Source: Phycisphaeraceae bacterium (GTDB lineage: Bacteria > Planctomycetota > Phycisphaerae > Phycisphaerales > Phycisphaeraceae). From it: DNA of 50,455 bases. Position numbers and translations under genes: made by a program. Under the pieces are notes generated by a model, which was given only the letters and a program-made list of their open reading frames with translations, ran no database searches and was not told the origin of the DNA. Below, one piece after another: positions 29,111 through 37,628 of this stretch (its first letter is position 1; every line of letters starts with the position of its first letter). The stretch is taken from NCBI GenBank assembly GCA_028284155.1, contig JANQSF010000085.1, positions 1-50,455 on the forward strand. The letters run 5' to 3'.

Positions 29111-29887
29111 CTAAGCGGCTTCCTTCTCTTCCGTCGCACCGCGGTCCGTCGGCGGCAAGTAGGTCTTGAGCTTCTGCTCGACGACGCGCGGGTTGTCGCC
29201 CGACTGAATGGCCATGACGCCCTTGATCACGATCGTCTTTTGCAGCACTTCCTCAGCCGATCGTCGCGCCAGGCGGTCGCTGATCGGCATGGCCACCGCG
29301 TTGGCGATGATCGCGCCGTACATCGTGGTCAACAACGCGATCGCCATACCGGGGCCGATCTTCGAGGGGTCGTCCATGTTTTGAAGCATGACGACCAGAC
29401 CGACGAGCGTGCCGATCATGCCGAACGCCGGCGCGTACTTGCCCAGCGTGTCCATCAACCCCCGGCTCGTTTCGTGACGCTCGATCAGGCTGTCCAGTTC
29501 GCTCTCCATGACCTGTTCGATCAACTCCGGGTCGGTGCCGTCGACGGCCATCTGAATGCCGCTGACCACGAACGGGTCGTCGATCTCTTTAATCGCGCCC
29601 TCGAGGCTGAGGATGCCGTCCCGTCGCGCGATCTCGGCGAACGAGACCAGGTCTTCGATGAGCTTCTCGGGGCTTGACGCCTTGTGGAAGAACGCCTTCA
29701 GGATCGTCTTGTGGATCTTGGTGACGTGGCGCAGCGGGAACGCCATCATGAGCACGGTGGCCGACCCGCCAACGACCAGCACGACACTGGGCGGGTCGAT
29801 GAACCAGCCGATGTCGCCGCCTGAGATCATCGCCCAAAGGATGAGCACCCAGGTGCCGAGAAAACCGAGAAGAAGTCCGAGGTCCAT
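29111..29887 (-). CDS. motA: Flagellar motor stator protein MotA
   Basis: MotA is the pentameric stator subunit that pushes FliG. The 258 residues hold four TM helices (about 5-22, 33-52, 148-172, 180-202) and a cytosolic loop with the rotor-contact region. GMIGTLVGLVVMLQNMDDP and MAIALLTTMYGAIIANAVAMPI are diagnostic. It is followed by motB after 99 bases that hold an inverted repeat, and preceded by a sigma-28-like promoter. Confidence 0.96.
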   Translation of the reverse strand: MDLGLLLGFLGTWVLILWAMISGGDIGWFIDPPSVVLVVGGSATVLMMAFPLRHVTKIHKTILKAFFHKASSPEKLIEDLVSFAEIARRDGILSLEGAIKEIDDPFVVSGIQMAVDGTDPELIEQVMESELDSLIERHETSRGLMDTLGKYAPAFGMIGTLVGLVVMLQNMDDPSKIGPGMAIALLTTMYGAIIANAVAMPISDRLARRSAEEVLQKTIVIKGVMAIQSGDNPRVVEQKLKTYLPPTDRGATEEKEAA

Positions 29888-29945
29888 GGTGGGGAGTCGT
29901 CTGGTGTGTGGTTCGATCCGCGACGAAACACGTCGGATGCAGCGC

Positions 29946-29973
29946 TTATCGGTCGGGTCGTTTTGGGACTTTG
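29946..29973 (-). promoter_or_regulatory. Sigma-28-like promoter upstream of motA
   Basis: On the minus strand CAAAGTCC (29973-29966), 12 bases, then ACCGATAA (29953-29946). The -10 element matches the FliA consensus GCCGATAA at seven of eight positions and the -35 has the AAAGT core. Transcription would begin about 50 bases before the motA ATG. The rest of the 176-base gap between flbD and motA shows nothing else. Confidence 0.5.
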
Positions 29974-30063
29974 GCTCGGCCTGATCGCCAGCCGGTTATC
30001 GGGTGCGTCGCCTTACGCTGGCACGTTTACGCCGCGTCTAGCCCCGGTCCCAAGCATCGCGAC

Positions 30064-30261
30064 TCAATCGGGAGGCAATAACTTTCTCAACGTTCTGCCA
30101 TACTCGACCGCCAATGAAACGACGCGTTCCATCGACTCGGACACGATCAGGTGGTCGCCGTTTATCAGTGTGATCGTCGTGTCCGGGTTGGATTCGACCG
30201 TGCGGATCAACTCCGCGTTGATCACGAATGGCTTGCCGTTGAGTCGTGTGACGGTGATCAT
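30064..30261 (-). CDS. flbD: Flagellar protein FlbD
   Basis: FlbD is a small protein found between flgE and motA in many non-proteobacterial flagellar operons. Its 65 residues match the family from the start (MITVTRLNGKPFVINAELI) through the IESNPDTTITLINGDHLIV-like core. Its exact job is not known; a link to motility regulation has been proposed for the family. Confidence 0.93.
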   Translation of the reverse strand: MITVTRLNGKPFVINAELIRTVESNPDTTITLINGDHLIVSESMERVVSLAVEYGRTLRKLLPPD

Positions 30262-30354
30262 GGCTGAGTCTTTGAAGGTGGTTCACGTCGTCGGGGAAGG
30301 CGGCCCTTCTGGCACGCCGCTAAACAATGTCCGTCGCTCGCTGACCGCTGTCGC

Positions 30355-32079
30355 CTACCTCACAATCGCCAGCAGCTCCTGCAACATTTCGTCGCTCGTG
30401 GACAACACACGCGAGCTGGCGCTGAAGCCCGTGCTCGCCGTGATCAGGTTGATGAATTCGTTGCTCAGATCGACGTTGCTCAACTCGAGCGCGCCGCCGA
30501 TGATCCGCCCCGTTCCCGCGCCGCCGGCCGAAACAACCGTCGGGTCGCCGCTGTTGGCGGACACCTGGAACAGGTTGCCGCCGACGTGCTGCAAGCCGGA
30601 CGGGTTCGAGAACGTCGCCAACGCCACGCGACCCAGATCGCGGAGCAGGCCGTTCGAGAACACGCCCTTGATCGTGCCGTCCTGCCCGACCGTGAAGTCG
30701 CGCAGCGAGCCGATTGGTGAACCGTCCTGGCTCACAGCCGTGACCTGGCTGATCGAATCGGTCAAGGCTGACAGGCCACCGCCCGACTCGCTGACGCTGA
30801 AGTCGAGCGCGATCTGCTGCGGCGTCGTCGCGCCCGTACCGAGGCGGTCGATCGCAACCGACGCATCGAGCGCGCTGGTCAGTTGCCCGTTCGTATCGAA
30901 AGTTAATGTGCCCGTGCCCAGCGCGCGGTCCAGGTCACTGTCGTCACCGCTCTGAGCGTAAAAGCGCCACTGTGTTCCGGTCGTTCCCTTGTCTTCAAGC
31001 ACCACCGTCAGGTCGAGCGTCATCGGCGTGCCCAGACTGTCGAAGCCGACGAATGTCGTCCGCACCGATTCACCGTCAGCCGACTGCGCCTTGTCCAGAT
31101 CGAACGGCTGGGCCGGATTCGTGTCCACATTCAAGAGGACATGGTTCGACTCCAGCGTCAGGTCGTTGGCTGTGCCGGTGTTGCCTTGAATCGTCAAGAC
31201 GCCTGTCGCGTTATCGACCGTGATGCCCACAGTCGGACCGACCGACTCGTCCAGGCCGAACATCGCGTTGAGGAAGTTGGCGAAGTCACCGAGCGTTGTG
31301 CCGAATGCATCCGACCCGGTGGTGTTTGACGCACCAACCTCGAACGTGTGATCCGGCAGTGTCGAGCCGCCCTTCGCCGCGCCGCGGATCGTGATCGTGT
31401 CGCCAGCCGAGAACAAGGCCGTGCCTCCCCCGTCTTCCAGATCGGTCAACAACGACGCTACGTCGGCAAACCCGCTGCCTTGATTCGGGTCGAACAACGG
31501 CGTGGTGTTGATGAGCGTGCCCTGCATGGCGACGTCGCCGTTGGCGTTGAGATTGCCGTCGAAACGCACGTTTCGCGTCGCCTCCGCGAGCGTCAGCGAC
31601 CCGACAGGCACGGTGATGTCGCCGACCTGGCCTTCAAGCACGTTGAAGTTGCTGTCAACGCCAAAGCCCTGGACACGCCCGCCGTTGGGCGCGACCAGTT
31701 TGAATTCGCTATCGAGCGCGAAGTTGCCCGCGCGCGTGAAGAACGTCGAGTCGCTCTGATTGACCTGGAAGAAGCCGTTGCCCTCGATGGCCATGTCGGT
31801 GTTTCGGCCGGTCGGCGATAACGAACCGTTCGTGAAATGCCTCGTGATCGCGCCGACGTTCACACCCAGGCCGATCTGCACGCCGTTGGTCCCGCCCGAC
31901 TCGCCCAACGGCTCCGACGCCGGCCGAACGGTCTGGCTCAGCGACGTTTCGAAGTCGATTCGGCTGGCCTTATAGCCGGGCGTGTTCGAGTTAGCGATGT
32001 TGTCGCCGGACACCTGGATGGCCAGCGAATTGGCGGACAGACCGGTCAGGCTCGTGAACAGGGCGCTGGTTAACGACAT
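30355..32079 (-). CDS. flgE: Flagellar hook protein FlgE
   Basis: FlgE polymerises into the hook. The 574 residues start with the typical rod/hook N terminus (SLTSALFTSLTGLSANSLAIQVSGDNIAN-like; TNTPGYK equivalent SNTPGYKASR) and end with the coiled-coil C terminus (LELSNVDLSNEFINLITAST). The middle carries the FlgE D2-type domain. The length is well above the 402 residues of the enteric protein because of added beta-domain sequence. Confidence 0.95.
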   Translation of the reverse strand: MSLTSALFTSLTGLSANSLAIQVSGDNIANSNTPGYKASRIDFETSLSQTVRPASEPLGESGGTNGVQIGLGVNVGAITRHFTNGSLSPTGRNTDMAIEGNGFFQVNQSDSTFFTRAGNFALDSEFKLVAPNGGRVQGFGVDSNFNVLEGQVGDITVPVGSLTLAEATRNVRFDGNLNANGDVAMQGTLINTTPLFDPNQGSGFADVASLLTDLEDGGGTALFSAGDTITIRGAAKGGSTLPDHTFEVGASNTTGSDAFGTTLGDFANFLNAMFGLDESVGPTVGITVDNATGVLTIQGNTGTANDLTLESNHVLLNVDTNPAQPFDLDKAQSADGESVRTTFVGFDSLGTPMTLDLTVVLEDKGTTGTQWRFYAQSGDDSDLDRALGTGTLTFDTNGQLTSALDASVAIDRLGTGATTPQQIALDFSVSESGGGLSALTDSISQVTAVSQDGSPIGSLRDFTVGQDGTIKGVFSNGLLRDLGRVALATFSNPSGLQHVGGNLFQVSANSGDPTVVSAGGAGTGRIIGGALELSNVDLSNEFINLITASTGFSASSRVLSTSDEMLQELLAIVR

Positions 32080-32124
32080 AGGCGATCCTCAGGTTGCTTC
32101 CAATTCGGTTAACCGCGAGACCAT

Positions 32125-32418
32125 TCAACGGCCCGCGTTCGACTCCCCAACGTCCGACCCGCGTGCGAGCAGCGCACGCAACGAGTCGTTCTCGATCGAC
32201 TCCACACCAACCAGATCGTTCAACGGTGCCGAGCCTTGACCCGCTCGCTGCGCAGTGTCCTCGCCCGCGGCCGCGTCAGCCTGCTTGGCTTCCGTCAACA
32301 GCGCATCGAACGAACGCTGCTCGATCGGCGGCGTGCTTTTCGATAGCGACGGCGCGCCGACACCGGCCGGCCGGACGGCCGGTTCGAGCATGCGTAGAAG
32401 TTGTGCGGCGTCGCTCAT
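32125..32418 (-). CDS. Small flagellar operon protein between flgD and flgE
   Basis: The 97-residue product is soluble, Ala/Leu/Asp-rich and without TM segments. Its segment IEQRSFDALLTEAKQAD resembles the N-terminal part of the small 'flagellar operon protein' often found at this same place between flgD and flgE, but the usual C-terminal KHAxxRL-type motif is not visible. The assignment is by position only. Confidence 0.6.
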   Translation of the reverse strand: MSDAAQLLRMLEPAVRPAGVGAPSLSKSTPPIEQRSFDALLTEAKQADAAAGEDTAQRAGQGSAPLNDLVGVESIENDSLRALLARGSDVGESNAGR

Positions 32419-32445
32419 GATTGATCCGCTTCGCTACTCGTTCGC

Positions 32446-32868
32446 TTACCCGCCTTCATCCAACGGCGCGATGGCCAACACCTGCTGCATCGGCAACGTG
32501 TGGCCGGTGTCGAGTTCGAGCATCACGTTGTCGCCCTCGATCCGCACGGACATAACCAACCCGTCAACCGCGTCGTTCGTGCTGTTCAACCCCGCCACCA
32601 TCTTGCCGATCAACCCGCCGGCCGAGGCGATCTGGTTCTGAAGCACCAGCGCCCCGAGTTTGTCCTGCAACTCCAGTTGGCTCTCGATGTTGCGCAGACT
32701 GCTGAACTGTTCGAGCAACGCCGACGAGTCCTGCGGGTCGAACGGGTCCTGGTTGGACAGTTCCGAGATCATCACACGGATGAACTCCTCGGAAGACAGG
32801 TCGCCGAACGCGCTGCCGGTCGAGACCGGTGTGCTTGCGGCGAATCCACCAACGGCGCCTGCGGACAT
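32446..32868 (-). CDS. flgD: Flagellar hook-capping protein FlgD (short form)
   Basis: FlgD is the scaffold for hook assembly. The conserved N-terminal region is clear: FIRVMISELSNQDPFDPQDSSALLEQFSSLRNIESQL, followed by the helix ALVLQNQIASAGGLIGKMV. At 140 residues it stops after a short beta region and lacks most of the C-terminal Ig/Tudor-like domain of enteric FlgD, as in several other phyla. Confidence 0.9.
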   Translation of the reverse strand: MSAGAVGGFAASTPVSTGSAFGDLSSEEFIRVMISELSNQDPFDPQDSSALLEQFSSLRNIESQLELQDKLGALVLQNQIASAGGLIGKMVAGLNSTNDAVDGLVMSVRIEGDNVMLELDTGHTLPMQQVLAIAPLDEGG

Positions 32869-33024
32869 GGTTGGGCCTCCGTGTGTTTGGCCTGCCCCAC
32901 ACGTCGCGCAACCACAGCGCTCGCCGCTTCCTTGCGGCCCCGCCGGCGATTGGATCGCCGCCGGGCGTGGGGGGTCGATTCGGGACTCACGCGTGCATGG
33001 GACCGTCCCGTTTCCGGTCCCGCG
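32869..33024. other. Gap between fliK and flgD with two hairpins
   Basis: The 156 bases contain a 7-bp hairpin cggcgat/atcgccg with loop tgg (32944-32960) and a 7-bp stem gggaccg/cggtccc (32999-33005 with 33015-33021). Neither has a T-run. They may be mRNA processing or stability structures between the two genes. Confidence 0.4.
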
Positions 33025-34149
33025 TTATTCAATCGCGCTCGACAGAGTCTCGTCGAACGCGGGTTCATCATCTGTCGCGGCCTCATCGCCGCGCGTCGCC
33101 TGTTCATCCATTCGTCCGCGGCTGCGCCCGTCCTGCGCCGATTGCTGCGACTCCTGCCGCGCGCCGCGGGACGACGACGCGTCGTCCAGCGTCTGCACGT
33201 CGAGGCGATCGACACTCAAACCCTGATGGTGCAGCGCGTCGCGCAACTGCGCGACGTCCTGCTGCAACATGGCCCGCGCCGCATCGCTCTGCGTCGTTAA
33301 CTGCGCGCGGACGACGCCGTCTTTCATCTGCATCTCGATCCGCAGGAAACCCATCTCGGGCGGGTGGAGTCGCAGGGTCACCGCCCCGCCGCGCTGATTG
33401 ACCGCCGCACGCAACCCGCGCGTCGCTCGGCCGACGTTGACTTCCTGCGTCGTCGATCCGGCCTCGCGGAACAGCGGCGTCTGGTCACCCGACTTGGCCG
33501 CGTTACCCGTCCCTTCGGTCGTAGCAGCCTGGCCTGAGTTCGAGTTGACCAATGTCGGAGCCACCTCGCTTGGCGAAACAATCGTCGTGCCGGCGTTCGC
33601 CGCACTTCCGGACGCGGCTTGCTGCCCACCGCTGCCGACCTGCAAGCCGGCTCCCCCGCCGCCGACAGTTTGCGTGCCTGCCGAAGTTGTCGCGGGAAGC
33701 GTCGTGGCCTTGCCGACCGTTGTGGCGGCATCGCGCTGAGCGGGCGCGGGCGTTTCGGCCTGCTTGTCCTGAACCGACGGCGGCGCCGCGACCTGTTGCT
33801 CGCCCGGCGCGTGACCGATCGCTTGCTGCTGCCCGTCCTGCGCCTCGAGGTGCTGTGATTGCTCGGGCGACTCGGCTGACGTCCGCTCGGCGTTCGACTC
33901 ACTGCGTGACGGTTGAGGTTGCTCCCCGCTGCTCACCTCAGTCGTGTTCTGGTCCTGACCCGCATCACGGGACGCCTCACGTCGGTCGCGTGCCTCAACC
34001 GCGTCGGCGCGGCGTTCGGCGTTACGGTCGCTGCGTTGCAACGCGTCTTCAAACGCGGAACGGTCGCCGCGCGATTCATGCCCAGCCTGTGACGGCCCGG
34101 TGCGCGCTGTAATTGTGGTAGTCGGATTGATATTCAGCGCCGCGCTCAC
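33025..34149 (-). CDS. fliK: Flagellar hook-length control protein FliK
   Basis: FliK measures hook length and triggers the FlhB switch. The start is the GTG at 34149, overlapping the upstream stop (GTGA), giving 374 residues; longer upward reading of this frame crosses the MotE-like gene and is an artefact. About 260 low-complexity residues rich in Gln, Ala, Ser and Glu precede the conserved C-terminal domain (about 265-335: VTLRLHPPEMGFLRIEMQ, LQQDVAQLRDALHHQGLSVDRLDVQ). An Arg/Asp/Glu-rich tail follows. Confidence 0.9.
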   Translation of the reverse strand: MSAALNINPTTTITARTGPSQAGHESRGDRSAFEDALQRSDRNAERRADAVEARDRREASRDAGQDQNTTEVSSGEQPQPSRSESNAERTSAESPEQSQHLEAQDGQQQAIGHAPGEQQVAAPPSVQDKQAETPAPAQRDAATTVGKATTLPATTSAGTQTVGGGGAGLQVGSGGQQAASGSAANAGTTIVSPSEVAPTLVNSNSGQAATTEGTGNAAKSGDQTPLFREAGSTTQEVNVGRATRGLRAAVNQRGGAVTLRLHPPEMGFLRIEMQMKDGVVRAQLTTQSDAARAMLQQDVAQLRDALHHQGLSVDRLDVQTLDDASSSRGARQESQQSAQDGRSRGRMDEQATRGDEAATDDEPAFDETLSSAIE

Positions 34150-34895
34150 GTCGCCCCCCCTATTCGGTTCAACGTCGGCCCGCCCGCGGGCGACGCCGAC
34201 GCGCCGTCGTCCAACTCGGTCAGACCGCGCAAGCGCAACTGCTCGATCAGCTTCGCCGCTTCGGCCGCCTCTTCGTCGGTCTTGAACTCCTTGAGCACGG
34301 CCGCGGCCTTGCGCAATTGCATCGCCGCCAGGTAGTCGACCACCTCGTCCTGCTTCCCGCCGGCGATCAAGTCCTGGAACATCAGCTTGGCCTGTTTCGG
34401 CTTGAGCTGCTCGTACATCGACACGGCCTGAAGGAAGTTCTCGTCGCCGCGCTGCTTGGTCAGCCGAGCGACCTCGTCCTGGAACGTCTTGCGTTCGGCG
34501 TCGAGCTTGGTTTGTTGCTTCGCGACGGTGTCCTGAGCCAACGCGAGCTGGTTCTGCAGGTCGCGGATCTCGCGGTGCAGGCGGGCCAACTTTTGTCGCG
34601 TGATCTCGTCGGACTGGCGTTCGACCTCGATCTGATCGCTCAGCGTTGCCGGGCCTGTCGCGACCAGTTGCATCCGCGCGGCGTCCATCGCCATCTTCTC
34701 CGCTTCGGCCGCCGCGGCATCGTCCGCTTCCGCCTGCGCCACCTCTTCTTCGATAGTCAAACGAAACGAATCGACCACCGCTCTCAAGCGGTCGCCGCTG
34801 ATCCGCCCCGACAAGCCAAGCCACGCGACGAACGCCACGAGCGCCAGCAGGTGCAACGCGACGAATACGACCAGGGCTTGTCGGATCGACTTCAT
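34146..34895 (-). CDS. MotE/FlbB/YlxF-like membrane protein with MgtE-N-like domain
   Basis: The 249-residue product has one N-terminal TM (about 7-30), a long coiled coil (about 50-160) and a helical C-terminal region (MYEQLKPKQAKLMFQDLIAG, YLAAMQLRKAAAVLKEFKTDEEAAEAAKLIEQLR) that looks like the MgtE N-terminal domain, as in MotE and FlbB proteins. Such proteins sit between fliJ and fliK and are linked to stator assembly or the periplasmic collar. Four-base overlaps join it to fliJ and fliK. Confidence 0.82.
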   Translation of the reverse strand: MKSIRQALVVFVALHLLALVAFVAWLGLSGRISGDRLRAVVDSFRLTIEEEVAQAEADDAAAAEAEKMAMDAARMQLVATGPATLSDQIEVERQSDEITRQKLARLHREIRDLQNQLALAQDTVAKQQTKLDAERKTFQDEVARLTKQRGDENFLQAVSMYEQLKPKQAKLMFQDLIAGGKQDEVVDYLAAMQLRKAAAVLKEFKTDEEAAEAAKLIEQLRLRGLTELDDGASASPAGGPTLNRIGGAT

Positions 34896-35353
34896 ACACC
34901 CGCCCCCTGCATGACCCGCGTCGCGTGGATGCGGTTGTTCACGTCGTCAAGCTCGGCTTCTTCGCGTCGCCGCTGCTCGGTGAGCCACCGTTCATGATGC
35001 TTGTCATAGAGAAGCTCGATGGCTTTGCGGGCACGCGACGCCTCTGCCAAGTCCTGCCTGGCCGACTCGATCTGTTGCTCGACGCCCGCGAGGCGGACGA
35101 CGATCTGCTGCGCCCGCTGGGTGGCCTGCGACGCGAACCGCGCAAAGGTTCCGATCGACGCCACATCGACACCGCCGACGAGGTTGTCGCGCAAATCTTG
35201 CTTCGATCCACGGATCGTCTGCTGGATATTGCGCAGTTGGTCGTGCAGGATCAGCCGCTGACGCAACGTCTTGGCGAACGCGAGCTGCGCATTCTCCTCA
35301 GCCAAACGACGCTGCTGAAGCACGGAATCGAATTTGAACTGGAATCCGGGCAC
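34892..35353 (-). CDS. fliJ: Flagellar export chaperone FliJ
   Basis: FliJ is the coiled-coil stalk that fits into the FliI ring. The 153 residues are almost entirely helical and begin with FQFKFDSVLQQRRLAEENAQ, the family's start. A GGAGG site is seven bases before the ATG. It follows fliI by 82 bases and overlaps the MotE-like gene by four. Confidence 0.92.
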   Translation of the reverse strand: MPGFQFKFDSVLQQRRLAEENAQLAFAKTLRQRLILHDQLRNIQQTIRGSKQDLRDNLVGGVDVASIGTFARFASQATQRAQQIVVRLAGVEQQIESARQDLAEASRARKAIELLYDKHHERWLTEQRRREEAELDDVNNRIHATRVMQGAGV

Positions 35354-35435
35354 GGTTCGAGACCTCCGTGGTCAGGGGAAAACGAGCAATCGGGATGCCA
35401 CGGGGGGTCGGGGCGCAGGCGAACGTCGGCCGGGG

Positions 35436-36797
35436 TCAGGTCGTCTGCTGAGCCGCCAGCTCGGCCTGCGCGGCGTCGATGCTCTGCATCAGTGCAAGCA
35501 ACTGCCGACGGGTGATGTCGAAGTCGGCCTTGCCGGTGACCTCGCCGCGGCCTTGTTGAAGCAGCCGATCGATGGCCGGCTTCACCGCGATCGCCAGGTC
35601 GGTTTCGGCGTTGCTGCCGGCCGCATAGGCACCGATGTTGACCAGGTCTTCGACCTGCTTGTAAGCGGCGAGCAAGCGCAACGCGCGGAGCCGCGCACCG
35701 CGGTGGTCGCCGTCGATCACGTCGTCGGCCACGCGGCTGATCGACGTGGTGACGTCGATGGCCGGCCAATGCCCGCGCTCCGCCAGGTCGCGTGAAAGCT
35801 GGATGTGACCGTCGAGCACGCCGCGCGCGGTATCCGCAATCGGGTCGGTCACCTCGTCACCTTCGACCAGCACGGCGTACAGCCCGGTGATCGACCCCGT
35901 GTTCGTTCTGCCGCTGCGTTCGAGCAGCGTGGGCAGCATGGCGAACACGCTCGGCGGGTAACCCTTGGTCGCCGGCGGCTCACCCGCGGCGAGCCCGACC
36001 TGCCGCTGCGCCTGACAAAACCGCGTGACCGAGTCCATGATGAACAGCACGTCGTCGCCCTGGTCACGGAAGAACTCGGCGATCGTCGCCGCGACCAACG
36101 CCGCGCGGATGCGCATCAGCGCCGGCTCGTCGCCCGTCGCGCACACGACGACGCTGTGTTGCAGACCGTCTTCACCCAGGTGATTGTCGATAAAGTCGCG
36201 CACCTCGCGGCCGCGCTCGCCGACCAGCGCGATCACGCTGATGTCGGCCTCCGTGTGGCGCGACATCGTGCCCAGCAACGTGCTCTTACCCAACCCCGGC
36301 GACGCGAACACGCCGACGCGCTGCCCCCGCCCCAACGGCACGACCGCATCGACCGCGCGCACACCCGTCGCCAACGGCTCATTGATTAACGGCCGATTCA
36401 ACGGGTCGATCGGCGGCGGTGACAGCGGCCTTAGCACCGCGTCGTCGAGCGGGCCGCCGTCGTCAATCGGTTGCCCCAAGCCGTTAAGGATTCGGCCGCG
36501 CAACGACGGCCCGACGCGCACCAGCGGCTCATGTCGCTTGGCGGTCACACGGTCGCCGCGACTGACGCCGGCCATGACGCCCAGCGGCATGACCACCGTT
36601 TGCTCGCGGTCGAAGCCGATCACCTCGCCCGGCAAGGCCGATTCGGATCGCCCGGTGTCGATCGTAACGGTCGCCCCGATTGGCAGCGGCAGGTCGGCCA
36701 CACGCAACGCGAGGCCGCGCACTTCCGTCACCGTACCGGACAGGCCGATCGGCACGATGTGATCAAGCAGGTCGAGTTGCGGCGCTAACACACTCAT
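35436..36797 (-). CDS. fliI: Flagellum-specific export ATPase FliI
   Basis: FliI is the F1-beta-like hexameric ATPase of the export apparatus. The 453 residues carry the Walker A motif ASPGLGKST (near 156-164, a variant of the common AGSGVGKST), the Walker B segment LFIMDSVTRF and the signature YPPSVFAMLPTLLERSGR. The ATG overlaps the fliH stop (ATGA). Confidence 0.97.
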   Translation of the reverse strand: MSVLAPQLDLLDHIVPIGLSGTVTEVRGLALRVADLPLPIGATVTIDTGRSESALPGEVIGFDREQTVVMPLGVMAGVSRGDRVTAKRHEPLVRVGPSLRGRILNGLGQPIDDGGPLDDAVLRPLSPPPIDPLNRPLINEPLATGVRAVDAVVPLGRGQRVGVFASPGLGKSTLLGTMSRHTEADISVIALVGERGREVRDFIDNHLGEDGLQHSVVVCATGDEPALMRIRAALVAATIAEFFRDQGDDVLFIMDSVTRFCQAQRQVGLAAGEPPATKGYPPSVFAMLPTLLERSGRTNTGSITGLYAVLVEGDEVTDPIADTARGVLDGHIQLSRDLAERGHWPAIDVTTSISRVADDVIDGDHRGARLRALRLLAAYKQVEDLVNIGAYAAGSNAETDLAIAVKPAIDRLLQQGRGEVTGKADFDITRRQLLALMQSIDAAQAELAAQQTT

Positions 36798-37606
36798 GCG
36801 GACTCGTCACCTGGCGCCGCCTCGTCGTTCGGCGTGTCGTCTGATAGGTCCGACCCTGGCGCCGCAGTCGCGTTCGACGTCGGCGGGAGGATCTGCGAAA
36901 CGATGCGATCGAGCTGCGTTGCGATCGATGCATCCACACGTCCCTGCCCGTACGACACCACACAACCGCCACGATCGAGCGACGCGTCGTCCTGCCAATC
37001 GACTTCTTCGATCGCGCGGAACGACGCCGCCAGTTCGGGCATCGATTGTTCGATGATCGGCCGATCGTCCGGGTGGATGCGGACGGTGACGTCCATCGGC
37101 CGCAGGACGTGCGCCAGCGCATCGGTGACCTGATCAACCACGACGCCGGGGTCGACCTCGATCGCGCGGTGCACGACCTTCTGAGCCAGCTTCAGGGCAA
37201 ACTCGACCACTGCACGGCGTGCGTCACGGTGCAATGCCGTTCGCGCCGTGCTGAACTCGTCCAGCGCTGCTGACCAGCCGGCCGTCAGGCTTTCGACCTG
37301 CGGCTGAAACGTCGCGATGATTTCGTCGCGCGCGGCCTGCGTCCCCTGATCGCGACCTTCCTGTTCGCCCCTCGCCAATCCCTGCTCGTACCCACGCTGA
37401 TCGGCCTCGGCGACGGCCTGCTCGACGCGTTGCTTCAGGTCTGTTTCCAACTCGCCGGCGCGTTGCTTGGCCTCCTCGACAATTTCCTGCGCGCGGCGTT
37501 CGGCCTGTTCGCGGATTCGTTTGGCCTGATGTTCCAGGTCGCCCAGATCCAGCACGATGGCGTCTTTGATTAGCGCCGCGGCGTTTTGTCCTTTGATAAC
37601 AGGCAT
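36794..37606 (-). CDS. fliH: Flagellar assembly protein FliH
   Basis: FliH binds and regulates FliI. The 270 residues show a long charged coiled coil (about 22-95, including GYEQGLARGEQEGRDQG, a glycine-repeat segment like the FliH GxxxG series) and a C-terminal V/A-ATPase-E-like domain (RRAVVEFALKLAQKVVHR, VTVRIHPDD). A disordered acidic tail of about 30 residues ends the protein. Confidence 0.92.
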   Translation of the reverse strand: MPVIKGQNAAALIKDAIVLDLGDLEHQAKRIREQAERRAQEIVEEAKQRAGELETDLKQRVEQAVAEADQRGYEQGLARGEQEGRDQGTQAARDEIIATFQPQVESLTAGWSAALDEFSTARTALHRDARRAVVEFALKLAQKVVHRAIEVDPGVVVDQVTDALAHVLRPMDVTVRIHPDDRPIIEQSMPELAASFRAIEEVDWQDDASLDRGGCVVSYGQGRVDASIATQLDRIVSQILPPTSNATAAPGSDLSDDTPNDEAAPGDESA

Positions 37607-37628
37607 GGCTTTTCCCGGTCACTTGAAC

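Noticed and set aside
30310..30323. TGGCACG resembling a sigma-54 -24 element
   Set aside because: No GC follows at the required ten-base spacing, and it points away from the flagellar genes.
34150..34899. Upstream 250-codon extension of the fliK frame
   Set aside because: It overlaps the MotE-like gene in another frame, and its Arg/Gly-rich translation looks like a frame-shifted shadow. The GTG at 34149 is a normal coupled start.
36300..36330. Apparent defect in the FliI P-loop (ASPGLGKST)
   Set aside because: The pattern still satisfies [AG]-x4-G-K-[ST], so it is a conservative variant and not a lost motif.
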